DNA of 64,000 nt from Leeuwenhoekiella marinoflava DSM 3653 (GTDB lineage Bacteria > Bacteroidota > Bacteroidia > Flavobacteriales > Flavobacteriaceae), in contig NZ_FQUN01000018.1 of the NCBI RefSeq assembly GCF_900129005.1, positions 1 to 64,000 on the forward strand. Reading direction: 5' to 3'. The notes beneath the pieces are model-generated. The model saw nothing but the letters and a program-made list of their open reading frames with translations, was not told the DNA's origin and made no database searches. Within the stretch, counting starts at the first letter, position 1. Every line of letters starts with the position of its first letter. Positions 1 through 9,479 of this stretch are shown one piece after another. The translations under genes were made by a program, and so were the position numbers.

Positions 1-66
1 CTCACGCTGATTGCAACTGTAGTTTTGGTGAAACTATGGCAGCGCATAAAAACGAGAGTTTTTTGA
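1..66 (+). CDS. C-terminal end of an upstream gene, possibly a membrane protein (partial)
   Basis: Frame 1 is open from the window edge to a TGA at 64-66, giving 21 residues, LTLIATVVLVKLWQRIKTRVF split here as LTLIATVVLVKLW and QRIKTRVF. A hydrophobic stretch followed by basic residues resembles the last membrane helix and cytoplasmic tail of a transporter. A clear hairpin terminator follows at 91-122, which supports a gene ending here. The glycosidase genes downstream lack a transporter of their own, so a sugar symporter is a reasonable guess, but 21 residues cannot identify a family. Confidence 0.35.
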   Translation, partial: LTLIATVVLVKLWQRIKTRVF

Positions 67-90
67 GTTTTTTTTAAATTGTTTCTGGTG

Positions 91-122
91 AAAAGGGCGT
101 TTTGTAAAAGCGCCCTTTTTTT
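91..122 (+). terminator. Rho-independent terminator
   Basis: A perfect 9-bp stem (AAAAGGGCG with CGCCCTTTT) encloses a loop that can itself pair TTTT with AAAA, and a run of T follows. It separates the partial upstream gene from the GH3 operon. Confidence 0.8.
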
Positions 123-441
123 GGGTCAAATAAAATCTTTAATTTCAGATGTGTATTCACTGGTGTTAATGTGTCCCCTTTATTGCTAAGTTTGAGTTTT
201 ATAGAACCTTGTTCTTCCACGATTCTAAAACACAAATATCTTTAATAAAATGGAATAGCTGGTTTTGGGTTAGAAGTTCTTGAAGCTCATTCTCACATTT
301 AATTAAAAAAATCTTAATATTCAGCGTTATTAAGCTACGCTCTGCGGTTATTCAGCGATTATTTTTCAGATACTTTTAGTGTTCTCTTAGTTTTAAAGGG
401 CGTATTATCGTAATTCTAACACTAAGTGTGAATTATTTGTA
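123..441. other. Intergenic region upstream of the GH3 operon
   Basis: About 320 bases, AT-rich, without a convincing ORF on either strand. A TAAGTTTG at 187-194 fits the Bacteroidota -7 box TAnnTTTG, but it would leave an untranslated leader of more than 230 bases and I see no good -33 element. The true promoter of the glycosidase operon presumably lies here but I cannot place it securely. Confidence 0.3.
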
Positions 442-2886
442 ATGCATTTAAGCATAAACTACAAAAGTCCTATGTATTCTATTTATTTGAAGAAGTTGAT
501 TGCCACTGTTGCTGTGCTTGTTTCGGTGGCTCAACTTTGCGCTCAAGATAAAATTCCGGCGAATGCCGATTATAAAAATTCAAAAATTCCTGTAGAACAA
601 CGTGTTATTGACTTAATTGGTCGTATGACCGTTGAAGAAAAAGTGGGTCAGTTGACAACGCTTTTAGGTTGGAAGATGTACATTAAAACCGGAAACAAAG
701 TACAAGCAAGTGATGCGTTAAAAGATGCAATTACTACACAGAAAATAGGCGCTCTTTGGGGTGTTTTACGCGCCGATCCTTGGACGCAAAAAACCTTATC
801 TAATGGTCTTAACCCGTCTTTAGCTGCACAAGCAACCAATGCGATTCAGAAAGTAGCCGTTGAAGAAAGCAGATTAGGAATCCCATTATTTTTAGCGGAA
901 GAAGCGATGCACGGTCATATGGCAATAGGTACGACAGAGTTTCCTGCGGCTATCGCTCAGGCAAGTACGTTTAACCCTTCAATGAACGAAAAAATGGGTG
1001 TTGCCGTTGCTCAGGAATTGCGAGCTCAGGGTGCGCATATAGGGTATGGTCCTATTCTAGATCTTGCTCGCGAACCCAGATGGTCACGCGTAGAAGAGAC
1101 CTTTGGTGAAGATCCGTATTTGATTTCAGAAATGGGATTGGGTTTAATAAAAGGTTTTCAGGGAAATGGAATAACTAATCCTGAGAATGTCATTTCAACT
1201 TTAAAACATTTTGCTGCTTACGGAGTTTCCGAAGGAGGGCATAATGGTGGAGCGGTTCACATTGGCGAGCGCGAGTTGATGCAAGATTATATGTATCCGT
1301 TTAAAAAAGCGATTGATGCCGGTGTGCTTTCAGTAATGACGGCTTACAGCTCGGTTGATGGGATTCCGAGTAGTTCGCATAAAGCTTTATTAACAGGGTT
1401 GTTACGCGAGCAATGGGGGTTTAAAGGTTTTGTGGTTTCAGACTTGGGAAGTATAGAAGGTATTAAAAACGATCATCATGCAGCAGCTACTTTAGAAGAT
1501 GCAGCGGCTTTGGCAATGAACGCCGGCGTAGATGCAGATCTGGGCGGTAATGGTTTTGATGACGCACTTTTGAATGCCTTTCATGCAGGTGATGTTACAG
1601 AAGCGCGTTTAGACGAAGCGGTAGCATATGTACTTCGGTTGAAGTTTGAAATGGGTCTTTTTGAAAATCCGTATGTAGACGAAAAGAAGCCGGCTAAAGT
1701 GGTTAGAAATGCAGCGCATATCGCACTTGCGAAAGAAATGGCTTTAGAAGGCATTACGCTTTTAAAGAATGAAGGCGACTTGCTTCCGCTTTCAAAAGAA
1801 CTCAAGAAAATTGCGGTTATAGGGCCTAATGCAGATATGATGTACAATCAGTTAGGCGATTATACAGCTCCTCAGGATCCGGAATTTATCATAACACCAT
1901 TAGAAGGAATTAAAGCTAAAATGCCTGATGCCGAAATTACTTACGTAAAAGGAACGGCAATTCGTGATACGACGCAAACCGATATTGCAGCAGCTGTTTC
2001 CGCAGCAAAAAATGCAGAAGTAGCGATTGTGGTTTTGGGTGGATCAAGCGCACGGGATTTTAAAACCGAATATTTAGAGACGGGAGCCGCGACGATATCC
2101 TCAAAAGAAGATGAGATTTTAAGCGATATGGAAAGTGGCGAGGGTTACGACCGTGCTACTTTGGACTTAATGGGCAAACAACTCGAACTTTTACAGGCTG
2201 TAGAAGCCACGGGAACTCCTACAATATTAGTGTTGATCACCGGTAGACCCCTTTTGATTAATTGGCCTGCCAAACATATTCCTGCAATTTTAGATACGTG
2301 GTATCCCGGTTCTCAGGGAGGTGATGCGTTGGCAGATGTGTTGTTTGGCGATTATAATCCGGCGGGACGTTTGCCGGTTTCTATCCCTAAATCTGTGGGG
2401 CAAACACCGGTTTATTACAACCATTGGTGGCCCAATCGCAGAGATTATGTAGAAGAGACATCTGCTCCTTTATATGCGTTTGGTCACGGGTTAAGCTATA
2501 CCGCATTTGACTATTCAGATTTGAAAATTTCGCAAAGTGGAACTGATGCTGACAAGTTTGTTGAAGTTTCGGTAACTGTAAAAAATACAGGAGCTCAAGC
2601 CGGAGACGAAGTGGTGCAATTGTATTTACGCGATTTGGTAAGCAGCGTGGTGACGCCGGTAAAACAATTGCGTGGTTTTGAGCGTATACATTTAGCCAAA
2701 GGCGAAAGCAAAACCTTAACGTTTACACTTACGCCAGAAGAACTTGCCCTTTATGATACAGAAATGAAGTGCGTGGCAGAAGCAGGAGCATTTGAAGTGC
2801 AATTGGGTGCTTCTTCACAAGATATAAGACTTACAGATAGCTTTAAATTAGCTGAAGATATATTACTCACAACTCAAACAAAATAA
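442..2886 (+). CDS. Glycoside hydrolase family 3 (beta-glucosidase/beta-xylosidase type), exported
   Basis: Hydrolyses terminal beta-linked sugars from oligosaccharides, probably in the periplasm. The order is signal peptide ending at LCAQ, GH3 TIM-barrel domain, GH3 C-terminal domain, and a fibronectin-III-like tail from about residue 700 (VTVKNTGAQAGDEVVQLYL). The family nucleophile is D334 in VVSDLGS. Its 814 residues are close to BglX-type enzymes. The second Met at 472 gives a more normal signal peptide (MYSIYLKKLIATVAVL) and is probably the real start; neither start has a strong ribosome site. It is the first gene of a tight operon, with 3 bases to the next gene. The exact substrate (glucoside or xyloside) cannot be read from sequence; the neighbouring fucosidases and galactosidase suggest trimming of one branched, fucosylated glycan. 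Confidence 0.9.
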   Translation: MHLSINYKSPMYSIYLKKLIATVAVLVSVAQLCAQDKIPANADYKNSKIPVEQRVIDLIGRMTVEEKVGQLTTLLGWKMYIKTGNKVQASDALKDAITTQKIGALWGVLRADPWTQKTLSNGLNPSLAAQATNAIQKVAVEESRLGIPLFLAEEAMHGHMAIGTTEFPAAIAQASTFNPSMNEKMGVAVAQELRAQGAHIGYGPILDLAREPRWSRVEETFGEDPYLISEMGLGLIKGFQGNGITNPENVISTLKHFAAYGVSEGGHNGGAVHIGERELMQDYMYPFKKAIDAGVLSVMTAYSSVDGIPSSSHKALLTGLLREQWGFKGFVVSDLGSIEGIKNDHHAAATLEDAAALAMNAGVDADLGGNGFDDALLNAFHAGDVTEARLDEAVAYVLRLKFEMGLFENPYVDEKKPAKVVRNAAHIALAKEMALEGITLLKNEGDLLPLSKELKKIAVIGPNADMMYNQLGDYTAPQDPEFIITPLEGIKAKMPDAEITYVKGTAIRDTTQTDIAAAVSAAKNAEVAIVVLGGSSARDFKTEYLETGAATISSKEDEILSDMESGEGYDRATLDLMGKQLELLQAVEATGTPTILVLITGRPLLINWPAKHIPAILDTWYPGSQGGDALADVLFGDYNPAGRLPVSIPKSVGQTPVYYNHWWPNRRDYVEETSAPLYAFGHGLSYTAFDYSDLKISQSGTDADKFVEVSVTVKNTGAQAGDEVVQLYLRDLVSSVVTPVKQLRGFERIHLAKGESKTLTFTLTPEELALYDTEMKCVAEAGAFEVQLGASSQDIRLTDSFKLAEDILLTTQTK

Positions 2887-2889
2887 GTT

Positions 2890-4341
2890 ATGCGATTCCT
2901 TTCATACTCTAAGTTTTTTTATGTTTTGGCTATGCTGCTGGGCTCCCTAGCCTGCAGTACTAGCCTTTTTGCGCAAGGGGGTAATTTGCATGAGCAATCA
3001 AAGATTTATCAGGAGCCTACAGATAAACACGTACAAGAAAAGCTTGCAGTTTGGGGTGATAAAAAATTCGGGATGTTGATTCATTGGGGTGTTTATGCAG
3101 TTCCCGGAATCATTGAATCATGGCAAATTTGCTCTGAACCTTGGTTAGAGCGGCCGGAGGGAATGTCTTATAACGACTATAAAGAATGGTACTGGAATTT
3201 AAGTACTGTATTCAATCCGGTGAATTTTGATCCGGATCAATGGGCAGACGCAGCTGAATCTGCCGGAATGAAGTATGTCGTTTTTACGACGAAGCATCAC
3301 GACGGTTTCAATATGTTTGATACGCAACAAACCGATTATAAAATCACCAACGGACCTTTCAAGAACCATCCAAAAGCCAATGTCACCAAGTATATATTTG
3401 AGGCATTTAGAAAGAAAGATTTTATGATCGGCGCTTATTATTCTAAACCAGACTGGCATTCGCAAGATTTCTGGTGGGATAAATATGCTACCCCAGACCG
3501 TAATGTGAATTACGACATTAGAAAATATCCTGAGAAATGGAAGAATTTTCAGGATTTTACCTTCAATCAGATTAGTGAGTTGATGCACGATTATGGGGAT
3601 ATAGACATTCTTTGGTTAGACGGTGGCTGGGTACGTCCTCGCGAAACCGTAACCGATGAAGTACGTGCTTGGGGAGCTCCAATTCCAGAATTCAGTCAGG
3701 AGATTGATATGCCACGTATCGCAGAAATGGCACGGGAAGCGCAGCCGGGAATCATCTTTGCAGATCGTACCGTTCACGGACCTTATGAGAACTACCAGAC
3801 GCCAGAGCGCTCAATACCTGAGACTAAATTAGATCATCCTTGGGAAACCAATATGACTCTAGGGAATAACTGGGGTTATGTTCCTAATGATAATTTCAAA
3901 ACTTCGGCTAAAGTGATTCACAGTTTAGTAGAAGTAGTTGCTAAAGGCGGGAATATGCTTTTAGGTGTTGGACCACAACCTGATGGTTTGATGCCTCCTG
4001 ATGCCTTGCCTATTCTTGCTGAAATTGGAAACTGGTTAGACCTTAATTCTGAAGCGATCTACGGTACACGCGCTATAGATAATTACCACAGCGAAGCAAC
4101 TTATTTTACGGCTAATGATAAAAAAACATTTGCCATAACCTTGTTGGAAGAAGGAGTTGCTACTCCAAAAAGCATTTCTTGGGAAGGAAATTTACCTAAA
4201 AAAGGAAGCACACTTAAAGAAGTGAGCAGTGGTAAATCTTTAAAATACAGCATCCGTGGAAATACAGTAACCGTGAGTATTCCTGTTGCTGTGCGTAAGG
4301 AAGTAAAAGCAGCTTTGGTATTTTCTTATAAATCAGAATAA
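2890..4341 (+). CDS. GH29 alpha-L-fucosidase (first copy)
   Basis: Removes terminal alpha-linked L-fucose by a retaining mechanism. After an N-terminal export signal (either signal peptidase I after LFAQ or a lipobox at GSLAC) comes the GH29 barrel: KFGMLIHWGVYAVPG near residue 57, FTTKHHDGFNMF near 135, and DILWLDGGW with the presumed nucleophile D244. A small beta-sandwich C-terminus follows. Its 483 residues are normal for a GH29 without added modules. It lies 3 bases after the GH3 gene and 8 bases before a second, clearly different GH29 gene. The two are only distantly similar outside the family motifs, so they probably cut different fucose linkages and are not a recent duplication. Confidence 0.9.
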   Translation: MRFLSYSKFFYVLAMLLGSLACSTSLFAQGGNLHEQSKIYQEPTDKHVQEKLAVWGDKKFGMLIHWGVYAVPGIIESWQICSEPWLERPEGMSYNDYKEWYWNLSTVFNPVNFDPDQWADAAESAGMKYVVFTTKHHDGFNMFDTQQTDYKITNGPFKNHPKANVTKYIFEAFRKKDFMIGAYYSKPDWHSQDFWWDKYATPDRNVNYDIRKYPEKWKNFQDFTFNQISELMHDYGDIDILWLDGGWVRPRETVTDEVRAWGAPIPEFSQEIDMPRIAEMAREAQPGIIFADRTVHGPYENYQTPERSIPETKLDHPWETNMTLGNNWGYVPNDNFKTSAKVIHSLVEVVAKGGNMLLGVGPQPDGLMPPDALPILAEIGNWLDLNSEAIYGTRAIDNYHSEATYFTANDKKTFAITLLEEGVATPKSISWEGNLPKKGSTLKEVSSGKSLKYSIRGNTVTVSIPVAVRKEVKAALVFSYKSE

Positions 4342-4349
4342 TAGCAGTT

Positions 4350-5801
4350 ATGAATAAATTCTATACAAGCCTTTTTATAATTTTTGCATTGGTAATCACG
4401 GGTTGTGATTCTTCAAATAGTGGCGCTCCGGAGCCTTTTGGTCCCGTTCCTTCAGAAGATCAACTCGCGTGGTATGATATGGAAATGAATGCATTTATTC
4501 ATTTTACGATAAACACCTTTACCGACAAAGAATGGGGTTATGGTGACGAGTCGCCAGCGCTTTTTAATCCGTCAGAATTGGATACTGATCAATGGATGTC
4601 TGTTTTAGAAGAGGCTGGTTTTAGTGGAGCGATTCTTACAGCGAAGCATCACGACGGCTTTGCTTTATGGCCTTCTGAATATACTGAGCACGATATAGCG
4701 TCGAGCCCTTATAAAGATGGAAAAGGAGACTTGGTAAAAGAAGTTTCAGAGTCTGCAAAAGCACACGGTTTAGAATTTGGGGTGTATTTATCGCCTTGGG
4801 ATCGCAATCGCGCTGATTATGGCGAGGAATCCTATATCACCTATTACCGCAATCAGTTAAAAGAATTATTCACGGGTTATGGACCTGTTTTTGAAATGTG
4901 GTTTGATGGTGCAAATGGAGGTGACGGATATTATGGGGGTGCCAATGAAGAACGAAAAATTGACCGTCAGAACTATTACGACTGGCCAACGACCTTAAAG
5001 ATAGTAGACTCTATGCAACCTCCGGTTTTATTTTTTAGCGATGCCGGTCCAGATTTACGCTGGGTAGGAAACGAGCGTGGAATAGGAGGTGAGACGCACT
5101 GGAATACGATTTCTACAGATACCATGTATGCCGGTCAGGCGGGGATCGAAGAGGTGTTGCAAACCGGTTCTCCTGACGGGGAAAACTGGGTTCCTGCAGA
5201 AGTGAATACTTCAATCAGACCGGGATGGTTTTATCACGCTTCAGAAGATTCGCTGGTGCGTACTCCGGAAAATTTATTTGAATTGTACCTGACTTCTGTA
5301 GGTCGTGGTTCTACATTGTTATTGAATATTCCTCCAGATCGTCGCGGGTTATTTCACGAGAATGATGTTGCCGCGCTTCTTGGGTTCAGAAAAATATTAG
5401 ATAGTGTTTTTGCTGAAAACTTAGCAGAGAATGCTACTGCAGTAGCGAATACTTTACGTGATGAAAATCTGGTTTATGCAGCCGATAAAGTTCTAGATGG
5501 AGATGCAGAAACCTACTGGGCGACTAACGACGGGGTAACAACCGGAAGCATTGCGTTAACTTGGGATGCGCCACAGACCTTGAATTATATTTCACTTCAG
5601 GAGTATATAAAACTTGGTCAGCGTGTTGCTGCTTTTACGGTTTCGATTTGGGAAGAAGGTAAATGGAGGGAAGTGCAAAATCAGACAACAATAGGTCACA
5701 AACGCATTTTAAAACTAAATGGCGTTGAAACTTCAAAATTAAAAATCAACATCACCGAAGCTTTGGCTTGTCCGCTGATTTCAACTGTAGCCGTTTACTA
5801 G
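4350..5801 (+). CDS. GH29 alpha-L-fucosidase lipoprotein with C-terminal F5/8-type (CBM32-like) domain
   Basis: A lipoprotein signal ends at VITGC, so it is membrane anchored. The catalytic barrel shows HFTINTFTDKEWGYG, LTAKHHDGFALWPS and FEMWFDGANG with the presumed nucleophile D186. From about residue 355 there is a discoidin/F5-8-like module (LDGDAETYWATNDG, LTWDAPQTLNYISLQEY) that usually binds galactose-type sugars. This architecture is typical of GH29 subfamily B enzymes, which prefer alpha-1,3/1,4-fucose on branched galactosides; that subfamily call is inference. It sits inside the GH3-GH29-GH29-GH35 operon with 8 and 10 bases to its neighbours. Confidence 0.88.
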   Translation: MNKFYTSLFIIFALVITGCDSSNSGAPEPFGPVPSEDQLAWYDMEMNAFIHFTINTFTDKEWGYGDESPALFNPSELDTDQWMSVLEEAGFSGAILTAKHHDGFALWPSEYTEHDIASSPYKDGKGDLVKEVSESAKAHGLEFGVYLSPWDRNRADYGEESYITYYRNQLKELFTGYGPVFEMWFDGANGGDGYYGGANEERKIDRQNYYDWPTTLKIVDSMQPPVLFFSDAGPDLRWVGNERGIGGETHWNTISTDTMYAGQAGIEEVLQTGSPDGENWVPAEVNTSIRPGWFYHASEDSLVRTPENLFELYLTSVGRGSTLLLNIPPDRRGLFHENDVAALLGFRKILDSVFAENLAENATAVANTLRDENLVYAADKVLDGDAETYWATNDGVTTGSIALTWDAPQTLNYISLQEYIKLGQRVAAFTVSIWEEGKWREVQNQTTIGHKRILKLNGVETSKLKINITEALACPLISTVAVY

Positions 5802-5811
5802 ATAAAAACTT

Positions 5812-7668
5812 ATGCATACCATACGCACAAAATATTTAGTAGTTCTTATTCTTTTTTTCAGTCTGGGTTTTGCTCGTGCGCAAGATTCGCTATTTGAGAT
5901 TAAGGATGGTTCTTTTTTGTTTAAAGGAAAACCTACGCCCATCTATTCGGGTGAGATGCATTATGAGCGTATTCCTAAGGCATATTGGCGACACCGCATA
6001 CAGATGATGAAAGCGATGGGACTCAACACCATTGCGACATACGTTTTTTGGAACTACCACAACACGGCTCCCGGGGTTTGGGATTTTAAAACCGGAAATA
6101 AAAATATCAGTGAGTTTATCAAGATTGCGCAGGAAGAAGATATGTTTGTCATCTTACGCCCCGGTCCTTATGCCTGTGGGGAATGGGAATTTGGTGGATA
6201 TCCTTGGTTTCTTCAGAATGTTGAAGGATTGAAAGTACGTGAAAATAATGAAGCCTTTTTAGAGGCTTGTCGCGAGTATATCAATCGTTTGGCAGAAGAA
6301 GTGGTTCCGCTGCAGATAAATAATGGTGGAAACATTATTATGACGCAGGTCGAAAATGAGTTTGGTTCTTATGTTTCGCAACGCGAAGATATTGCTGCGG
6401 AAGAGCATCAAGCTTATAAAAATAAGATTTTTAAGATGCTAAAAGAAGCCGGATTTCAGGCTCCTTTTTTCACATCAGATGGTACCTGGCTTTTTGAAGG
6501 CGGAAGCCTTGAAGGTGTTTTACCAACGGCGAATGGTGAAGGTAATGTAGCCAATCTTAAAAAGGCAGTTGATAAATATCACAATAATGAAGGGCCGTAT
6601 ATGGTTGCTGAATTTTATCCCGGTTGGTTAGATCACTGGGCAGAACCTTTTGTGAAAATCAGTGCTTCAGCTATCGCAAAGCAGACTGAAGTGTATTTGA
6701 AAAACGGTATCAACTTCAACTTGTATATGGCGCATGGCGGAACCAATTTTGGTTTCACTTCCGGGGCAAATTATAACGAGGAGCATGACATTCAGCCAGA
6801 CATCACGAGCTATGATTATGACGCGCCTATTTCTGAAGCAGGCTGGGCAACGCCCAAGTTTGATTCCATTCGTGCGCTGATGCAAAAATATGCACCTTAT
6901 GAGATTTCAGCGGTGCCAGAACAAATGCCTGTGATTGCCATTCCTGAGATCAGCTTGTCTAAAACTACAGATGCGCTGGCATATATCAAAAAGCAAAAGC
7001 CTGTGATCAGCGACCGTCCGTTGACTTTTGAAGAATTAGAACAAGGTCACGGATATGTGTTGTATAAAAAACGCTTTACGCAACCTATTAACGGAATGCT
7101 TAAAGTTCCCGGATTGCGGGACTTTGCAACGGTTTATGTAAATGGTAAAAAAGTAGGCGAACTCAATCGTGTATTCAATACCTATGAAATTCCTATTAAG
7201 ATTCCATTTAATGGAAATCTGGAGATTTTAGTAGAAAATATGGGTCGCATCAATTACGGTTCAGAAATCGTAAATAACCTCAAGGGAATTATTGAGCCGG
7301 TAACCCTTAACGATTATGAGATCACCGGCGGTTGGGAGATGTACAAAGCTCCTTTCGCTGAAGTTCCAAATGATCTTGAAGTTGAAGAAGTAAAGACGGG
7401 AAGACCTGTTTTATATTCCGGTAATTTTAAGTTGTCTAAAACAGGAGATACATTTCTTGATGTAAGTAGTCTAGGAAAAGGAATTGTCTTTATAAACGGC
7501 CATAATTTGGGTCGGTATTGGCAAGTGGGTCCACAACAGACTTTATATGTGCCGGGTTGCTGGTTAAAAGAAAACAACAGCATAACCGTTTTTGAGCAAC
7601 TTCACGAGACCACGGTAAGCCAACTTTCAGGTCAGATAAAACCTATTTTGGAGACTTTGAACTTATAA
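5812..7668 (+). CDS. GH35 beta-galactosidase, exported
   Basis: Hydrolyses terminal beta-galactose. A signal peptide ends at FARAQ; the GH35 barrel follows with YSGEMHYERIPKAYW and RPGPYACGEWEFGGYPWFL. The acid/base is E183 in QVENEFGSY and the nucleophile E267 in MVAEFYPGW, matching the spacing in human GLB1. C-terminal beta-sandwich domains (GVLYKKRF-like region from about residue 415, then FINGHNLGRYW) are usual for the family, and 618 residues is normal. It is the last gene of the four-gene glycosidase operon, 10 bases after GH29. Acting with two fucosidases it would strip fucosylated beta-galactosides. Confidence 0.92.
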   Translation: MHTIRTKYLVVLILFFSLGFARAQDSLFEIKDGSFLFKGKPTPIYSGEMHYERIPKAYWRHRIQMMKAMGLNTIATYVFWNYHNTAPGVWDFKTGNKNISEFIKIAQEEDMFVILRPGPYACGEWEFGGYPWFLQNVEGLKVRENNEAFLEACREYINRLAEEVVPLQINNGGNIIMTQVENEFGSYVSQREDIAAEEHQAYKNKIFKMLKEAGFQAPFFTSDGTWLFEGGSLEGVLPTANGEGNVANLKKAVDKYHNNEGPYMVAEFYPGWLDHWAEPFVKISASAIAKQTEVYLKNGINFNLYMAHGGTNFGFTSGANYNEEHDIQPDITSYDYDAPISEAGWATPKFDSIRALMQKYAPYEISAVPEQMPVIAIPEISLSKTTDALAYIKKQKPVISDRPLTFEELEQGHGYVLYKKRFTQPINGMLKVPGLRDFATVYVNGKKVGELNRVFNTYEIPIKIPFNGNLEILVENMGRINYGSEIVNNLKGIIEPVTLNDYEITGGWEMYKAPFAEVPNDLEVEEVKTGRPVLYSGNFKLSKTGDTFLDVSSLGKGIVFINGHNLGRYWQVGPQQTLYVPGCWLKENNSITVFEQLHETTVSQLSGQIKPILETLNL

Positions 7669-7791
7669 TAATTCTTCCGCCGTAAGCCTAAGAGCAGTTT
7701 TTTTAAACAGAAAGCAGCAACACAAAATAGCAGTGCAAGAATTGAGTGAGTCTTAGCAAAAGACTAAAAAATAAGAAAATACTTCCCCTAT

Positions 7792-8427
7792 ATGTCACAA
7801 AAATATATCAAAGAAGCATGTGTAGAAACACTAGAACAAGCCGTTATTGCTGAAAAAAAAGGTGCAGACCGTTTGGAGTTATGTGCGTATCTGGCATTTG
7901 ACGGCTTAACACCGGCACCAGATTTAATCAAAGCGGTGTTGAATGCGGTGAGCATTCCGGTTAGGGTAATGATCAGACCGCGTAATGGTAATTTTTGCTA
8001 TAATGAGGACGAGTTAGAACATATGGAAAATTGCATCAAGCACTGTAAAAAAGTTGGTGTAGAAGGTGTGGTTTTTGGTGTTTTAGAAGAATCAGGTAAG
8101 TTGAATATAGAAGCTCTTGAACAGTTGGTAAAAGTCGCTAAACCGCTAAAAGTAGTCATTCATAAAGCTATTGACGAAACTCCCAACTTGATCGATTCAA
8201 TAAAAAAATTATTGAAATTAGAAAGTATTGATACGGTTTTGACTTCAGGAGGGAAATCAAATGCTTTTGATGGTAAAGAAAATTTATTACAAATGATGAG
8301 GACTGCGGGAGCTAAGCTAGAGATTATGCCTGCTGGGAAAATAACCCAATTTAACCTCACAGAGTTGGATCATATTTTAGGAGCAAAAGCTTATCATGGG
8401 CGGTTGATTGTGGGTGAGTTAAAATAA
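7792..8427 (+). CDS. cutC: CutC-family protein
   Basis: A 211-residue cytoplasmic TIM-barrel-like protein, with no signal peptide. Family motifs visible are EACVETLEQAVIAEKKGADRLELC written in parts as EACVETLEQA and GADRLELC, then VRVMIRPRNGNF, VVIHKAID (usually FHRAFD) and VLTSGG. It is shorter than E. coli CutC (about 248 residues). CutC was named for copper homeostasis but that role is doubtful, and in Bacteroidota these genes often travel with glycan-degradation genes. It is 123 bases after the GH35 gene and 5 bases before the BNR lipoprotein gene, so it is probably cotranscribed with the latter. Confidence 0.8.
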   Translation: MSQKYIKEACVETLEQAVIAEKKGADRLELCAYLAFDGLTPAPDLIKAVLNAVSIPVRVMIRPRNGNFCYNEDELEHMENCIKHCKKVGVEGVVFGVLEESGKLNIEALEQLVKVAKPLKVVIHKAIDETPNLIDSIKKLLKLESIDTVLTSGGKSNAFDGKENLLQMMRTAGAKLEIMPAGKITQFNLTELDHILGAKAYHGRLIVGELK

Positions 8428-8432
8428 AACTG

Positions 8433-9479
8433 ATGACAAAATTACTATTGCGTTTAGTTCTTGTGCTAAGTGTTTTTTCTTGTCAGAACACTACTTTGCC
8501 TAAACTTAAAATTCTTGAAAATGAATTTATTTATGCGGAAGCTTCATTTCCGCAGTGTCACGCCTCAACACTTGTAGAAGCAGGCGATGGTAATATTGTT
8601 GCGGCTTGGTTTGGTGGAGAGTATGAGCGGCATCCAGAGGTGAGTATTTACCAAAGTACAAAAACAGATAATGGCTGGTCTGCTCCCAAAAAAGTAGCAG
8701 ATGGTAAAACCGAAAATGATGCGATAAGTAATCCTACCTGGAATCCTGTTTTATTTAAAAATAAGGTTAATGACTTGCTGCTGTATTACAAAGAAGGTTC
8801 TTCTCCTTCAACCTGGTGGGGAATGTGAAAAATGTCTGCAGATGACGGTGAGACCTGGTCTTTGCCAAAACGATTTCCTGATAGTATTTTGGGGCCTATT
8901 AAAAATAAACCCATTCAATTAGCATCTGGCATGATTGTAAGTCCGTCTAGTGTAGAGTCTGAAGATGGAGCGATCTGGAAATCACACATAGAACTTTCTA
9001 ACGATGGTGGATATACTTGGGAGCGTGTTGCAATTCCTTCAGCAGATACGGTTAAAGTGATTCAGCCTACTTTGATTCAGCTTCCTGACGGAAATCTAAA
9101 AGCTCTTTTGCGTAGTGATCAAAATTACGTTTTAGAGAGTATAAGCAAGGACGAAGGCAAAACCTGGTCTGAAGTTAAAAATGGAAGGATGCTCAACCCA
9201 AATAGTGGGATTGATGCAGTTACTTTAGCTGACGGAACCTTTCTTTTGGTATACAACCCTACTGAAGCCGGATCCGATTGGTCAGATGGCCGTAATAAGC
9301 TTAATTTGGCTTACAGTACAGATGGGGAGAACTGGAAAGATGTTTTAAAGCTTGAGGACGAAGCTGAAGGCGAATTCAGTTATCCCGCGATCATACAAGA
9401 TTCTAAAGGTTTTGTGCACATCAGCTACACGCATAACCGTACAAAAATCAAGTATTTAAAAGTTGATTTGAGAAATTAG
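8433..9479 (+). pseudogene. BNR-repeat sialidase-like lipoprotein interrupted by an in-frame TGA
   Basis: Two pieces lie in the same frame: 8433-8828 (131 residues) and 8832-9479 (215 residues), separated only by TGA at 8826-8828 and one lysine codon. Read through, the product would be 348 residues: a lipoprotein signal (VLSVFSC) and a beta-propeller of the BNR_2/exo-alpha-sialidase type, with FPQCHAST, AAWFGGEYERHPEVSIY, NPTWNPVLF, STWWGM, then GPIKNKPIQL and Asp-box repeats such as SADDGETW and STDGENW. In relatives the segment runs without gap as WWGM-x-x-S-x-D-x-G-x-T-W, so the stop replaces one ordinary residue; TTA (Leu) to TGA is the simplest change. Either a nonsense mutation or a read error. 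Family members are annotated sialidases but substrates are poorly known. The 3' end overlaps the convergent DeoR gene by 4 bases. Confidence 0.8.

Noticed and set aside
3199-3588. 129-residue minus-strand ORF inside the first GH29 gene
   Set aside because: The plus-strand frame carries the GH29 motifs; the antisense translation is low-complexity and unrecognisable.
7741-7765. Hairpin AGTCTT/AAGACT upstream of cutC as a terminator of the GH operon
   Set aside because: Only 6 bp of stem, and the following bases are A rather than T on the plus strand.
8826-8828. TGA as a selenocysteine codon
   Set aside because: The family has an ordinary, usually hydrophobic residue here, far from a redox centre, and no stem-loop of SECIS type is seen just downstream.
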